A stretch of 39,358 bases of DNA from Thiemannella venezuelensis (GCF_014203605.1 NZ_JACHJJ010000040.1:1-39358); one strand, 5' to 3'; shown: positions 7,345 to 17,500, counted from the first letter of the stretch. Notes: generated by a model from the letters alone, not told the origin. Made by a program: numbers and translations.

Positions 7345-8010
7345 TCAGGACGGGGCGTGTTCGGCGAGGAAGGCCGCGATCCCGGCCTTCTCCGCGTCGG
7401 TGGTGTTCCGGTCCGCGCGCCGCCGGTCGGCCATGATCCTCAGGTACGGCCGCGCCGCCGCCGCGTCGGCGTCCTCCAGGAACGCCGCCAGCGCGGCGGC
7501 CCTGTGCTCCCCCAGCAGCGGCCCGGCCGGCACGGTGGCCAGGAGCAGCCAGGTGCAGGCGACGTCGGCGCCCGCCGCGCCGCGAGCCGCGTCGGCCCAG
7601 TCGACGACCCTCGGGCCGTCCGCGGTCAGGATCACGTTGGCCGGGTGGAGGTCCCGGTGGAGCAGGCGGTTGCCGGGGCAGCCGGGGGCGGCCTGGAGCC
7701 AGCCGGGGGCGCGCACCCCGGCCAGGTCGCGCAGCAGAGCGGCCAGGACGCGGACCCGGCGGGGCGCGTCCTCGGGCGCGCGGACCAGCTCCGCCAGGAG
7801 GTTCGGTCCGTCCACCCGCTCCATGAGGATGGCGGGGCCCTCGGCGTCGAAGACCTCCGGGGCGGGGAACCCGTGGCGGCGGGCGTGGCGCATGACGGCG
7901 GCCTCGCGTTCGAGGTCGCGGCCGTCGCGGGAGCGCCGGACGACCCGGCCGGGCCCGGCGTCGAGGATCTCGCAGTCCTGCCCGGCGGCTATCAACGGCC
8001 CAACGTCCAT
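7345..8010 (-). CDS. APH-family small-molecule phosphotransferase
   Basis: A 221-residue kinase-fold protein. The catalytic loop is LLHRDLHPANVI (His-Arg-Asp type) and the metal-binding motif is VVDWADA, both diagnostic of the aminoglycoside phosphotransferase/choline kinase-like family. The N-lobe carries ILMERVDGPNLL. It is shorter than classic aminoglycoside kinases (about 260-300 residues), with a compact N-lobe. The substrate is unknown. It is transcribed divergently from the polyketide exporter across 167 bases. That position would suit a self-resistance kinase acting on a hydroxyl-rich product, but it could equally be an ordinary flanking gene. Confidence 0.8.
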   Translation of the reverse strand: MDVGPLIAAGQDCEILDAGPGRVVRRSRDGRDLEREAAVMRHARRHGFPAPEVFDAEGPAILMERVDGPNLLAELVRAPEDAPRRVRVLAALLRDLAGVRAPGWLQAAPGCPGNRLLHRDLHPANVILTADGPRVVDWADAARGAAGADVACTWLLLATVPAGPLLGEHRAAALAAFLEDADAAAARPYLRIMADRRRADRNTTDAEKAGIAAFLAEHAPS

Positions 8011-8073
8011 GCCGGTCAGATTATGAAGTAAAGCTCCGGGCGGAAATGCCGGGCCACTGGCGGGTTTTTACGG

Positions 8074-8102
8074 CAACTACCTGCCACCACGTGCCCCGTC
8101 AA
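8074..8102 (-). promoter_or_regulatory. Putative sigma-70-type promoter for the phosphotransferase
   Basis: On the minus strand, TTGACG (8097-8102) is followed after exactly 17 bases by TAGTTG (8074-8079), a fair match to the main vegetative promoter of actinomycetes. Transcription would begin about 55-60 bases before the ATG at 8010. No equally good promoter was found for the opposite (exporter) direction in the same gap; TTCAAG-N16-TAGTCC near 8119 is a weak candidate. Confidence 0.4.
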
Positions 8103-8177
8103 TTCCCGGCGCCATCCGTTCAAGATGGCTTCAACCGCACTAGTCCGCTTACTCCACGACATTGGGGAGGTGACACG

Positions 8178-9014
8178 TTGCTGGTGGCAACCGATCTCGT
8201 CAAACGGTACGGCGATGTCCAGGCCCTTGACGGATTCACTCTGAGCGTGGCAGCCGGTGAGATCGTCGGGCTCCTGGGGCACAACGGCGCGGGGAAGACG
8301 ACCTTCGTCGAGATCGTGTCCCACCTGATCCGCCCCGACGGCGGACGGGTGACCATCGACGGCAGACCCCCGTCCGCCGCCCGCGGCGAGGTCGGCGTGG
8401 CGCCCCAGCATCTGGCGCTGTACCCCTCCATCACCGTGCGGGAGCACCTGGAGCTGTACGGCAGGCTCGCCGGCCTGCGGCGGACGGCGCTGCACGAGGC
8501 CATCGAGGAGCTGGCCGTCGTCCTGCGGCTCACCGAGATCATGGACAGGAGGACGGGCAGGCTCTCCGGCGGCCAGCAGCGGCGTACGCAGGCCGCCAGC
8601 GCCCTCGTCCACCGCCCCCGCCTCCTCCTGCTCGACGAGCCCACGGCCGGCGCCGACCTGGAGACCCGCCAGGCCATGCTGGACGTGGTCAAGCAGCGCG
8701 CGGGAGAGGGCGCGGCCGTCGTCTACACCACCCACTACCTGCCCGAGCTGACCGAGCTCCGGGCCACGATCGCGGTCGCGCGCAGCGGCCGGATCATCGC
8801 CAGGGGGGCCTGCGACGAGCTGCTGCGGGACCTGCCGGGCGAGGTACGCGTCACGCTGGACGGCGAGGAGGAGATCGCGGTCTCCACCTCCGACCCGGCG
8901 GCGGCCCTGGTCGACCTGCTCGGCCGGGTGAACCGCCCGGTCACCTCGGTCGACGTGCGCAACCCGTCCCTGGACGACCTCTACCGATCCCTGGCGGTCA
9001 CCCATGCTGCTTGA
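8178..9014 (+). CDS. ABC exporter ATP-binding subunit (DrrA-like)
   Basis: A 278-residue ATPase. Walker A is GHNGAGKT (about residues 34-41), the signature is LSGGQQ (129-134), Walker B is LLLLDEP (149-155), and the switch His is in TTHYLPEL. A C-terminal extension of about 60 residues is typical of drug-efflux ATPases of the DrrA type. It should pair with the permease encoded next, whose start overlaps its end by 11 bases. The start is taken as TTG 8178 because GGGGAGG ends 7 bases upstream; the longer frame from 8046 adds a Cys/His-rich leader with no similarity to the family. As first gene of the plus operon, it probably exports the polyketide and gives self-resistance. Confidence 0.85.
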   Translation: MLVATDLVKRYGDVQALDGFTLSVAAGEIVGLLGHNGAGKTTFVEIVSHLIRPDGGRVTIDGRPPSAARGEVGVAPQHLALYPSITVREHLELYGRLAGLRRTALHEAIEELAVVLRLTEIMDRRTGRLSGGQQRRTQAASALVHRPRLLLLDEPTAGADLETRQAMLDVVKQRAGEGAAVVYTTHYLPELTELRATIAVARSGRIIARGACDELLRDLPGEVRVTLDGEEEIAVSTSDPAAALVDLLGRVNRPVTSVDVRNPSLDDLYRSLAVTHAA

Positions 9015-9789
9015 CCCCGCCCCACGCCGCCTCGGCGTGCTCGACGCGCTGCACCGCATCGGCGCGCTGGCCCGGCACAACCTGATCATCCGGTTGCGCG
9101 ACCCCGGGCAGATGATCAGCTACGTCGCCATGCCCATGGTGCTCATGCTGGTGCTCAAGCCCCTGTACGTCCGGGCTCTCGACCAGGGCGTCGCCCAGAT
9201 CGCCACCGGCCTGATGGTGATGTTCTCGGTGTTCGCGATCTCCATGGCGGGCAACGCGATCCTGTCGGAGCGCACCTGGCGCACCTGGGACCGGCTCCGC
9301 GTGAGCAGGGCCCCGGCGTTCGAGCTGCTGATCGGCAAGACGCTGCCGCTGTTCGTGGTGATGATCGCGCAGCAGGCGATCCTGATCGTCTACGGCTGCC
9401 TGGCCATCGGGCTCCCGGTGCCGCCGTCGCCCCCGCTGGTGCTGCTGGCCATCGTGATCTGGGCGTTCGCGCTGCTGTCGCTCGGCGCGGTGCTGGCCAC
9501 GCTGGTGCGCAGCCACGGCGAGCTCAGCGTGATCTCCGACGTGGGCGCGCTCACCCTCAGCTCGCTGGGCGGGGCCCTGGTGCCGCTGAGCATCATGCCC
9601 GGCTGGGCGCAGGCGGCGGCGCACGTCTCCCCCGGCTACTACGCGCTGGACATGATGCAGGCCGCGGTGCGCGGAGACGCGGCCGGCGTCGTGCCGTCCG
9701 CGGCCGTGCTGCTGGTGCTGGGCCTGGCGGCGGGCGCGTTCGCCGCCCGCAGGCTGGCGCGCGGCTGGGGCCGCGGCGGGCTGCTGTGA
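9004..9789 (+). CDS. ABC-2 type exporter permease subunit (DrrB-like)
   Basis: 261 residues with a short cytosolic N-terminus and about six membrane segments, among them MISYVAMPMVLMLVLKPLYV, LFVVMIAQQAILIVYGCL and the C-terminal VVPSAAVLLVLGLAAGAFAA. The cytosolic loop ILSERTWRTWDRLRVSRAP is the typical ABC-2 family coupling loop, and IMPGWAQAAAHVSPGYYALD is the conserved stretch before the last helix. It overlaps the ATPase gene by 11 bases, so the two are co-translated, and the downstream PKS gene starts at or just after its stop. It is likely the membrane channel for efflux of the polyketide. Confidence 0.85.
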   Translation: MLLDPAPRRLGVLDALHRIGALARHNLIIRLRDPGQMISYVAMPMVLMLVLKPLYVRALDQGVAQIATGLMVMFSVFAISMAGNAILSERTWRTWDRLRVSRAPAFELLIGKTLPLFVVMIAQQAILIVYGCLAIGLPVPPSPPLVLLAIVIWAFALLSLGAVLATLVRSHGELSVISDVGALTLSSLGGALVPLSIMPGWAQAAAHVSPGYYALDMMQAAVRGDAAGVVPSAAVLLVLGLAAGAFAARRLARGWGRGGLL

Positions 9790-9818
9790 CAGGAACCTCC
9801 GTGAAGAAGGGCATGTTG

Positions 9819-12800
9819 ATGGATCAGCACCATTCATCCGGCGACGCCGATATCGCGATCATCGGCATGGCCGGCCGGTTCCCGGGTGCGGCCGACATCG
9901 AGACGTTCTGGCGCAACATCAGCACCGGCGTGGAGTCGTTCACTGAGTTCTCCGACGACGACCTCCTGGCCGCGGGCGTGTCGCCGGCGACGTTCCAGCA
10001 ACCGAACTACGTGCGGATGCGGCCGATCCTGGACGACATCCGCGGCTTCGACGCCGCGTTCTTCGGCTACAACCCGCGCGAGGCCACGCTCGCCGACCCG
10101 CAGCAGCGCATCTTCCTGGAGTGCGTGTGGGAGGTCCTGGAGTCGTCCGGGTACGCCGTCCCCGAGGGCCGGGGCAGCGTGGGCGTGTTCGCCGGGATGA
10201 ACATCAGCGGCTACCTGCTGACCCGGCTCATGGCCTTCCAGATGGGCATCGACACCAGCGCCCTGATGATCGGGAACGACAAGGACGCGCTGGCCACGAA
10301 CGTCGCCTTCCGCTTCGACCTGGACGGCCCCGCGCTGTCGGTGCAGACGTTCTGCTCGACCTCGCTGGTGGCGGTCCACCTGGCCGGGGAGAGCCTGCGG
10401 CGCGGCGAGTGCCGGATGGCGCTGGCCGGCGGCGTGTCGGTACGCATCCCCGACCGCACCGGCTACCTGTGGGAGGAGGGCGGCCAGGAGTCGCCCGACG
10501 GCCACGTGCGAACGTTCGACGCCGAGGGCCGGGGCAGCATGTTCGGCGACGGCGCGGCGGTCGTGCTGCTCAAGCGGCTCGACGACGCCGTGGCCGACCG
10601 GGACACCGTGCACGCCGTGATCCGCGCCTCGGCCATCAACAACGACGGCGCGATGAAGTTCAGCTACCTGGCGCCGAGCATCGACGGGCAGCGCCGCTGC
10701 GTGTCGGCGGCCCTCGCCCGGGCCGGTGTGGACCCCGACGACATCTCGTACGTCGAGGCGCACGGCACCGCCACCGAGGTCGGCGACCCGATGGAGGTGG
10801 CCGCGCTGACCCGCGCGTTCGGCGCCACGAAGCGGAAGCAGTACTGCGTGCTCGGCTCGATCAAGCCGAACGTGGGCCACCTGGACCGGGCCTCCGGCGT
10901 GACCGGTCTGATCAAGGTCGTCCAGTCGCTGCGCAACGAACTGATCCCCGGCACACTGCACTACCGCTCCCCCAACCCCGAGATCGACTTCGACGACAGC
11001 CCCTTCCGCGTCACCGCCGAGCCCACCCCGTGGCCACGCACGCCGGACAGGCCGCGCATCGCGGGCATCAGCTCGCTGGGCATGGGCGGCACCAACGCGC
11101 ACGCCATCGTCACCGAGGCGCCTCTCCCCGCACCGCGCGGCACGCGCTCGCGCCGCTGGCAGATCCTGCCGGTCTCGGCCCGGTCGCAGGCCGCCGCCGA
11201 GCAGTCGTGCGCGCGGCTGGCCGCCCACCTGGCGACGTCGTCGGACGACCTCGGCGACGTGGCGTACACGCTGCAGGCCGGGCGGAAACCGTACGGGCAC
11301 CGCAGGGTCGTGATCGCCGACTCGCCGGGGGCGGCGGCGGCCCGGCTGGCCGACCCGGCGGCCACACTGGGACGCGCGGACCCGACCGTCGGGCGGAGGA
11401 CCGGTTTCCTCGTCGCGGGGGTCGGCGAGCAGTACCCCGGCATGGTGTCCGCCCTCTACGCCGACGAGCCGGCGTTCCGCGCGGACGTGGACGAGTGCCT
11501 GGCCCTGCTGGGGCTGACCGCTCCCGGCCAGCTGTCCGACATCTTCGTCCCCGCCGAGCAGGCCGGGGGCGACGCCGACGACCTGGCCAGGCTGCTCGGC
11601 CGGACCGAGGCGGGCGCGCCGCGCTCCACCACCGAGCCGCACCTGGTGCAGCCCGCGGTGTTCGTGGCCGAGTACGCGCTGGCGCGGCAGCTCATCCGCT
11701 GGGGCGTCACACCCGAGATCATGATCGGCTACAGCCTCGGCGAGTACGTGTGCGCCTGCCTGTCGGGCGTGCTGTCGCTGCCGGACGCGCTGCGGCTGGT
11801 GGCGTACCGGGCCAAGCTCATCGCCTCGCAGCCCGAGGGGGCGATGCTGGCGGTGTCGGCCGACGAACGCCGGCTGGCCGCCGTCCTGGGCGAGGTGTTC
11901 ACCGGGGAGCTGGACGTGGCCGTCCGCACCGGCTCGCAGGTCGTGCTCGCCGGGCCGACCGAGGCGGTGGAGCGGGCCGCCTCGCTGCTGCTCGAATCCA
12001 AGATCGGGCACCGGCGGCTGGAGACCACGCATGCCTTCCACTCCCGGATGCTCGCCCCGCTGGCCGGCGAGCTGACGGCGTGGATCGCCGACAACATCAC
12101 GCTGAACCCGCCGGAGCTGCCGTACCTGAGCAACGTGACCGGCGAGCCGGCCACCGCCGAGGTCGTGACCGACCCCGGCTACTGGGCCCGCCACATGTGC
12201 GAGACCGTCGAGTTCGGCAAGGGGCTCGGCCGCGCGCTCGGGCAGGCCGACCTGGCACTCGTCGAGATCGGCCCCGGGCAGTCACTCGGCGCGCTGACCC
12301 GCGGGCACCCGTCCTGCGACCGCAACCAGTGGCCGCTCATCGTGACCACGCTCCCCGCCGCCGGCGACGCCCAGGACGCCGGCGCCGCCGTCGCGACCGC
12401 GGTCGGGAAACTGTGGCTGACCGGGGTGCCGATCGACTGGGCCGCGCTGCACGAGGACGACGGCTGGGCACCCGGCCGGGTGCCGCTGCCGACGTACCCG
12501 TTCGAGCGGCAGGACTACTGGCTGGAGATCGACCAGAGCGCGTTCAGCGGCGGCGGGGCCGCCGCCTACGACGAGAGCGACCCGACCAGCATCGCCAAGG
12601 CGTACCCGCGCCTGCCCGACACCCGCTGGATCCACGCGCCCGTCTGGAGGCAGACGACCGTCCGGCCCGCCCGCGAGGGGGGACCCGGGCGCTGGCTGGT
12701 CTACACCGACGAGGGCCGCGCGGCCGAGCTGGCCGCGCCGCTGCTCGCGCACCTCGCCGCGTCCGGCGAGGACGTGGTCCTGGTACGGCCCGGCGAGCGG

Positions 12801-14507
12801 TTCTCCAGCGACGGCGACGGCCTGCGGGTACGTCCCGGCTCGGCCGAGGACGCGCTGGCGGCGCTGCGCGAGCTGGCCGGACGCCGCTGGGAGCCCGAGC
12901 GCGTGGTGCACCTGTGGTCGGTGCGGGACGCCCCGATCGAGGAGACCCTGCAGCGCGGCCTGCACACGCTGGTCGGCCTGGCCCGCGCGGCCGGCGACAT
13001 GGGCCTGACCGGCTGGCAGCTCGACATCGTCACCTCCGGCGGCCAGCGGGTGCACCCGGGTGACCGCGTCCACGCCGGGCTCGGCACCCTGCTCGGCCCG
13101 GCCCGGCTGATCCCCGTCGAGTACCCGAAGGTCAGGACCCGCGTCATCGACGTCGACGCCGGAGCGGAGGCACTGCTCGCCGAGCTGCTCGCCGAGCCGT
13201 CCGACCAGGTGGTCGGGCTGCGCGGCGGGCAGCGGTGGATCCCCGACTACGAGGTGCTGGACGCATCCGTGATCGCCGCCAGGCCCCCGGCCGCCCGGGT
13301 CGAGAAGGGCGGCGTCTACCTGGTGACCGGTGGCCTGGGCGGCATCGGCCTGGCCATGGCCGAGCGGCTGGCCGAGCACTACCAGGCGCGGCTGGTGCTG
13401 CTGGGACGCACGCCGGTGCCGCCGCGCGAGCAGTGGCCCGCGATCCTGGCCTCCGACTCCACCGCCGCCGAGGTCCGCAGGCGTCTGGAGGGGCTGCGCC
13501 GCCTGGAGGCGGCCGGCGCGGAGGTCGTCACCGTCGCCGGGGACGTCTCCAGGCCCGATGACGCCCGCCGCGCCGTGGCCGCCGCCATCGAGCGCTTCGG
13601 CACGCTGAACGGCGTGCTGCACTGCGCCGGCGTGCCCGCCGTCGGGCTCATGCAGTTCAAGACCGTCGCCGACATGGAACGGGTGCTCGCGCCCAAGGTC
13701 ATGGGCACGCTCGCGCTGGCCGAGGCGCTGCGCGACACGCACGTGGACTTCCTCGCGCTGTACTCCTCCACCACCTCCGCCACCGGCGGCGGCGCCGGCC
13801 AGGTGGACTACTGCGCCGCCAACGCCTTCCTCGACTCGTTCGCGCTCAGCGACCCCCTGCCCGGCGTGACGGTCACCTCCGTCGACTGGTGCGAGTGGAC
13901 GTGGAACGGCTGGACCGAGGGCCTGGAGAACTACGACGAGGGCTCCAAGCAGTACTTCGCCTGGTACCGGGAGAACTTCGGCCTCACCTTCGACCAGGGC
14001 TGGGAGACCCTGCTGAGGGCCCTCGCCAGCGGCGAGCGGCACGTCGTGGCCTCCACGCAGGACTTCGCGCCTCTGGTGGCGATGAGCCGCAGGTCCTCGA
14101 TCGAGAGCCACCAGGCGACGGTGAAGAAGATCAGAGACGCGTTCGGCCGGCACCCGCGCCCCGATCTGTCCACCGCGTACGTCGAGCCGCAGACACCGGC
14201 CGAGGAGACCATCGCCGGGGTGTGGGCGGAGGCGCTGGGCCTGGATCAGGTCGGCGTACACGACAACTTCTTCGAGCTGGGCGGCAACTCGCTGCTCGGC
14301 ATGGAGATCATCGCTGAGGTCAGGAAGGCGCTGGAGCTGTCCTACCTGCCACCGCACATCCTCTACCAGGCGCCCACGATCGCCTCGCTCGCCGAGGCGG
14401 CCCAGGCCGGCCAGGACGCGGGCGAGCAGCCGAGCGAGGCCAGGGACCGGCAGCGGTCCCGCATCGCCCAGCGGCGCAACATGCTCAGGAGCGGAAGGAC
14501 GTCATGA
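9819..14507 (+). CDS. Type I PKS-A, one module: KS-AT-KR-ACP
   Basis: About 1562 residues. KS at about 10-430: active Cys179 in the unusual context [11 protein letters not shown], His315 in VEAHGTATEVGD, His354 in [12 protein letters not shown] between about 540 and 840: Ser639 in GYSLGEYV, specificity motif HAFH (738-741), conserved Arg in AYRAKLI; this suggests malonyl. A post-AT linker ends LPTYPFERQDYW. KR at about 1160-1400: TGGLGGIG near 1170, catalytic Tyr1331 and Asn1335 in VDYCAANAF. ACP: Ser1491 in ELGGNSLLGM. There is no DH, ER or TE. The C-terminus is a short basic tail. Starts at GTG 9786, GTG 9801 or ATG 9813 are possible; ATG 9819 has AAGAAGG 8 bases upstream. It overlaps the next PKS gene by 4 bases and is most like the second module of PKS-C. 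Confidence 0.92.
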   Translation: MDQHHSSGDADIAIIGMAGRFPGAADIETFWRNISTGVESFTEFSDDDLLAAGVSPATFQQPNYVRMRPILDDIRGFDAAFFGYNPREATLADPQQRIFLECVWEVLESSGYAVPEGRGSVGVFAGMNISGYLLTRLMAFQMGIDTSALMIGNDKDALATNVAFRFDLDGPALSVQTFCSTSLVAVHLAGESLRRGECRMALAGGVSVRIPDRTGYLWEEGGQESPDGHVRTFDAEGRGSMFGDGAAVVLLKRLDDAVADRDTVHAVIRASAINNDGAMKFSYLAPSIDGQRRCVSAALARAGVDPDDISYVEAHGTATEVGDPMEVAALTRAFGATKRKQYCVLGSIKPNVGHLDRASGVTGLIKVVQSLRNELIPGTLHYRSPNPEIDFDDSPFRVTAEPTPWPRTPDRPRIAGISSLGMGGTNAHAIVTEAPLPAPRGTRSRRWQILPVSARSQAAAEQSCARLAAHLATSSDDLGDVAYTLQAGRKPYGHRRVVIADSPGAAAARLADPAATLGRADPTVGRRTGFLVAGVGEQYPGMVSALYADEPAFRADVDECLALLGLTAPGQLSDIFVPAEQAGGDADDLARLLGRTEAGAPRSTTEPHLVQPAVFVAEYALARQLIRWGVTPEIMIGYSLGEYVCACLSGVLSLPDALRLVAYRAKLIASQPEGAMLAVSADERRLAAVLGEVFTGELDVAVRTGSQVVLAGPTEAVERAASLLLESKIGHRRLETTHAFHSRMLAPLAGELTAWIADNITLNPPELPYLSNVTGEPATAEVVTDPGYWARHMCETVEFGKGLGRALGQADLALVEIGPGQSLGALTRGHPSCDRNQWPLIVTTLPAAGDAQDAGAAVATAVGKLWLTGVPIDWAALHEDDGWAPGRVPLPTYPFERQDYWLEIDQSAFSGGGAAAYDESDPTSIAKAYPRLPDTRWIHAPVWRQTTVRPAREGGPGRWLVYTDEGRAAELAAPLLAHLAASGEDVVLVRPGERFSSDGDGLRVRPGSAEDALAALRELAGRRWEPERVVHLWSVRDAPIEETLQRGLHTLVGLARAAGDMGLTGWQLDIVTSGGQRVHPGDRVHAGLGTLLGPARLIPVEYPKVRTRVIDVDAGAEALLAELLAEPSDQVVGLRGGQRWIPDYEVLDASVIAARPPAARVEKGGVYLVTGGLGGIGLAMAERLAEHYQARLVLLGRTPVPPREQWPAILASDSTAAEVRRRLEGLRRLEAAGAEVVTVAGDVSRPDDARRAVAAAIERFGTLNGVLHCAGVPAVGLMQFKTVADMERVLAPKVMGTLALAEALRDTHVDFLALYSSTTSATGGGAGQVDYCAANAFLDSFALSDPLPGVTVTSVDWCEWTWNGWTEGLENYDEGSKQYFAWYRENFGLTFDQGWETLLRALASGERHVVASTQDFAPLVAMSRRSSIESHQATVKKIRDAFGRHPRPDLSTAYVEPQTPAEETIAGVWAEALGLDQVGVHDNFFELGGNSLLGMEIIAEVRKALELSYLPPHILYQAPTIASLAEAAQAGQDAGEQPSEARDRQRSRIAQRRNMLRSGRTS

Positions 14508-17500
14508 CCACCGGAACCGACTACGACTCCGCGGTCGCGTTGATCGGCATGTCCGGGCGCTTCCCCGGTGCCAGGAACGTGGCCGAGCTGTGGAGAAACC
14601 TGCTCGCGGGGATCAAGGGCCTGCGCGCCGTCACCGAGGAGGAGCTGCGGGAGGCCGGCGTCGACCCGGGCGTCCTCGCCGACCCCCGGTACGTGCGCGT
14701 CGGCGGCCCCCTGCACGACCTCGACCGTTTCGACGCCGCCGTGTTCGGGATCAACCCGCGCGAGGCCGAGACCATGGACCCGCAGCACCGGCTGTTCCTG
14801 GAGTGCTCGTGGGAGGCCCTCGAAGGCGCCGGGTACTGCCCGACCGACGTGCCCGGCCAGGTCGCCGTCTTCGGCGGGTGCGGGTTCCCCGACTACATCG
14901 TGCAGAACCTCCAGCACCTCGGCTCGCAGCCGGGCGGGACGCTGCTCATGGCCGTGGGCAACGAGCGCGACTCGCTGGCCTCGCTGGTGTCGTACAAGCT
15001 GGGGCTGCGCGGGCCCGCCGTGTCGGTGCAGACGTTCTGCTCGACGTCGCTGGTCGCGGTGCACCTGGCCTGCCAGAGCCTGCTCACGTACGAATGCGAC
15101 ATCGCGGTGGCGGGCGGCGCGTTCACCCCGCTCCCCCAGCCGGCGGGCTACCTGTACGAGCAGGGCGGCATCATGTCGCCCGAGGGCCGGGTGCGCAGCT
15201 TCGACGCCGAGGCGGGCGGCACCGTGATGGGCAGCGGGGCGGGCGTCGTGGCGCTCAAGCGCATGACGGACGCGCTCGCGGACGGCGACGTCATCCACGC
15301 GGTCATCCTGGGCTCGGCGGCCAACAACGACGGCCGCCTGCGGGCCGGGTACACCGCGCCCGGCGTGGACGGCCAGGCCGAGGTGATCGAGTCGGCGCTC
15401 GGTGTGGCCGGGGTCAAGCCCGACACCGTCGGGTACGTCGAGTGCCACGCCACCGGCACCATGCTGGGCGACTCGATCGAGCTGGCCGCCATGAACCGGG
15501 TCTTCTCCCAGCCGCGCGAGACGCCGTGCGTGCTGGGGTCGCTCAAGCCGAGCCTGGGCCACCTCGACCGGGCCTCCGGCGTGACCGGGCTGATGCGGGC
15601 GGCCATGACGCTCAAGCACGGGCTGCTGCCGGGCACGCCCGACTACCAGACCCCCAACCCCGCGCTGGCCACCGCGCAGGACCGGTTCACGGTGCTGACC
15701 GAGGACCGGCCGTGGGAGACGGGGCCGCACCCGCGGCGGGCCGGGGTCAGCTCGTTCGGGCTGGGCGGCACCAACGCGCACGTGGTCATGGAGGAGCCGC
15801 CGCGGCGGCCCTCCCGCCCCGACCGCCCCGGGCCGCACCTGCTGGTGTTCTCGGCCGGCGACGACCAGGCGCTGCGCGAGGTGACCGAACGGCTGCGCCG
15901 CCGTCTGACCGACGACCGCGGCGACGACCTCGCCGACGTGGCCTTCACGCTCCAGGTCTCCCGGGGCGGCTTCGCCCTGCGCCGCGCCGTCGTCGTCCAC
16001 GACCACGACGACGCGGTGGCCGCCCTGGACGACCCGTCCCGCTGGATCGACGGCAGAACCCAGCGCCGCAATCCCAAGGTCCGCCTCACCGCCCCCGCGG
16101 ACGCGCCGGAGACCTGGTGGAGCGAGCTGCACTCCGCGGCCGGGACGGTGCTGCGGCACGCCTCCGCGCCCGCCGGTCCGTCCCGCGAATCGGCACTCGA
16201 CGCGCTCGCCGACGGGCTCGGGGCCATCGGCGTCCGCGTGGTGCGGGACGACGACGAGCAGGTCGAGGAGGTCGTGGTCGCGCCCGGGGAAGGGGGCACC
16301 GCGGCCGAGTGGGTGCTGGGGGTCGTGGCGCGGCTGTGGATGGCCGGCAGCGCGATCGACTGGGCGGCGCTGCACAACGGGCAGGGACGCCGGGTCGAGC
16401 TGCCCACGTACCCGTTCCAGCGGCGCAGGTTCTGGGTGAAGGCCGGCCCCGCGCAGGCGCAGGCGCCGGCGGGTCAGGGCAAGACGTTCGACCGGTCGCG
16501 CTGGACCCACCTGCCGGCGTGGAAGCGGCACCCGCTGCCGGTCTCCGACCTGGACGAGCGGCTGCGCGAGGCGGGTCCGTGGCTGGTGTTCGCCGCCGAC
16601 GACCGCGGCGAGGCCCTGGTCGACCGGCTCGTCCGGGCCGGCGCCGACGTGACCGCCGTACGCGCCGGCGACCGGTTCGAGCAGGAGGACACCGGTGACT
16701 TCACCGTCCGCGCCCGCAAGGCCGACGACGTGGCGGAGGTGATGTACTCGCTGGTGGCCATGCCGAGGGCGATCGTGCACGCGTTCAGCCTGGCCTCTCC
16801 CGAGCAGGACCCCGGCGCCGACCCCGCGGCGCACTTCACCGAGGAGCAGCACCGCGGCTTCTACTCGGCGCTGGCGCTGTCCCGCGAGCTGGTCGACAAC
16901 ACCGGGTCCGCTCCTCGCGCCGAGCTGGTGCTGCTCACCCCGCAGGCGGTCAGCGTGGCGGGCGACGACCTGCGGCACCCCGAGCACGCCGCCCTGGCCG
17001 CGCTCGCCCCCAGTCTCCAGCAGGAGAACCCGCGGCTGCTCTGCCGCCACATCGACGTGGACGCCGCCGGCGACGCCGCCGTCCTGGCCGAGCAGGTGCT
17101 GGCCGCCGCGGTCGCCGGGCACGAGGGTCCGGTGGCGGTGCGCGCGGGCGAGACCTGGCTGCGTGCGTACGAGCCGTACCCGATCGAGGAGCCGGCCCCG
17201 GAACGGCGGCAGGTACGTGACGGCGACACCGTGCTCATCACCGGCGGCCTCGGCGACGTCGGCCTGGTCCTGGCCCGGCACTTCGCCGACGCCTACGGCT
17301 GCCGCCTGGTGCTCACCGCGCGCTCCCCGCTGCCGCCGCCCGAGGAGTGGGACGCCTACCTGGCCGCGCCCCCGCCCGGCGGCGAGCGCACGGTCCGGCA
17401 CATCCGCAACATCCGCGACCTGGAGAACCGGGGCGCGACCGTGCTCGCCCTGTCGGCGGACGTGGCCGACGAGGAGCAGATGCGGGCCGTCGTCGCCGCG

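Noticed and set aside
8046-8177. Longer start for the ABC ATPase
   Set aside because: The added 44 residues do not resemble the family, and a good Shine-Dalgarno precedes TTG 8178.
10121-13063. Open plus-strand frame overlapping PKS-A
   Set aside because: It is an out-of-frame shadow; all catalytic motifs of PKS-A are in the other frame.
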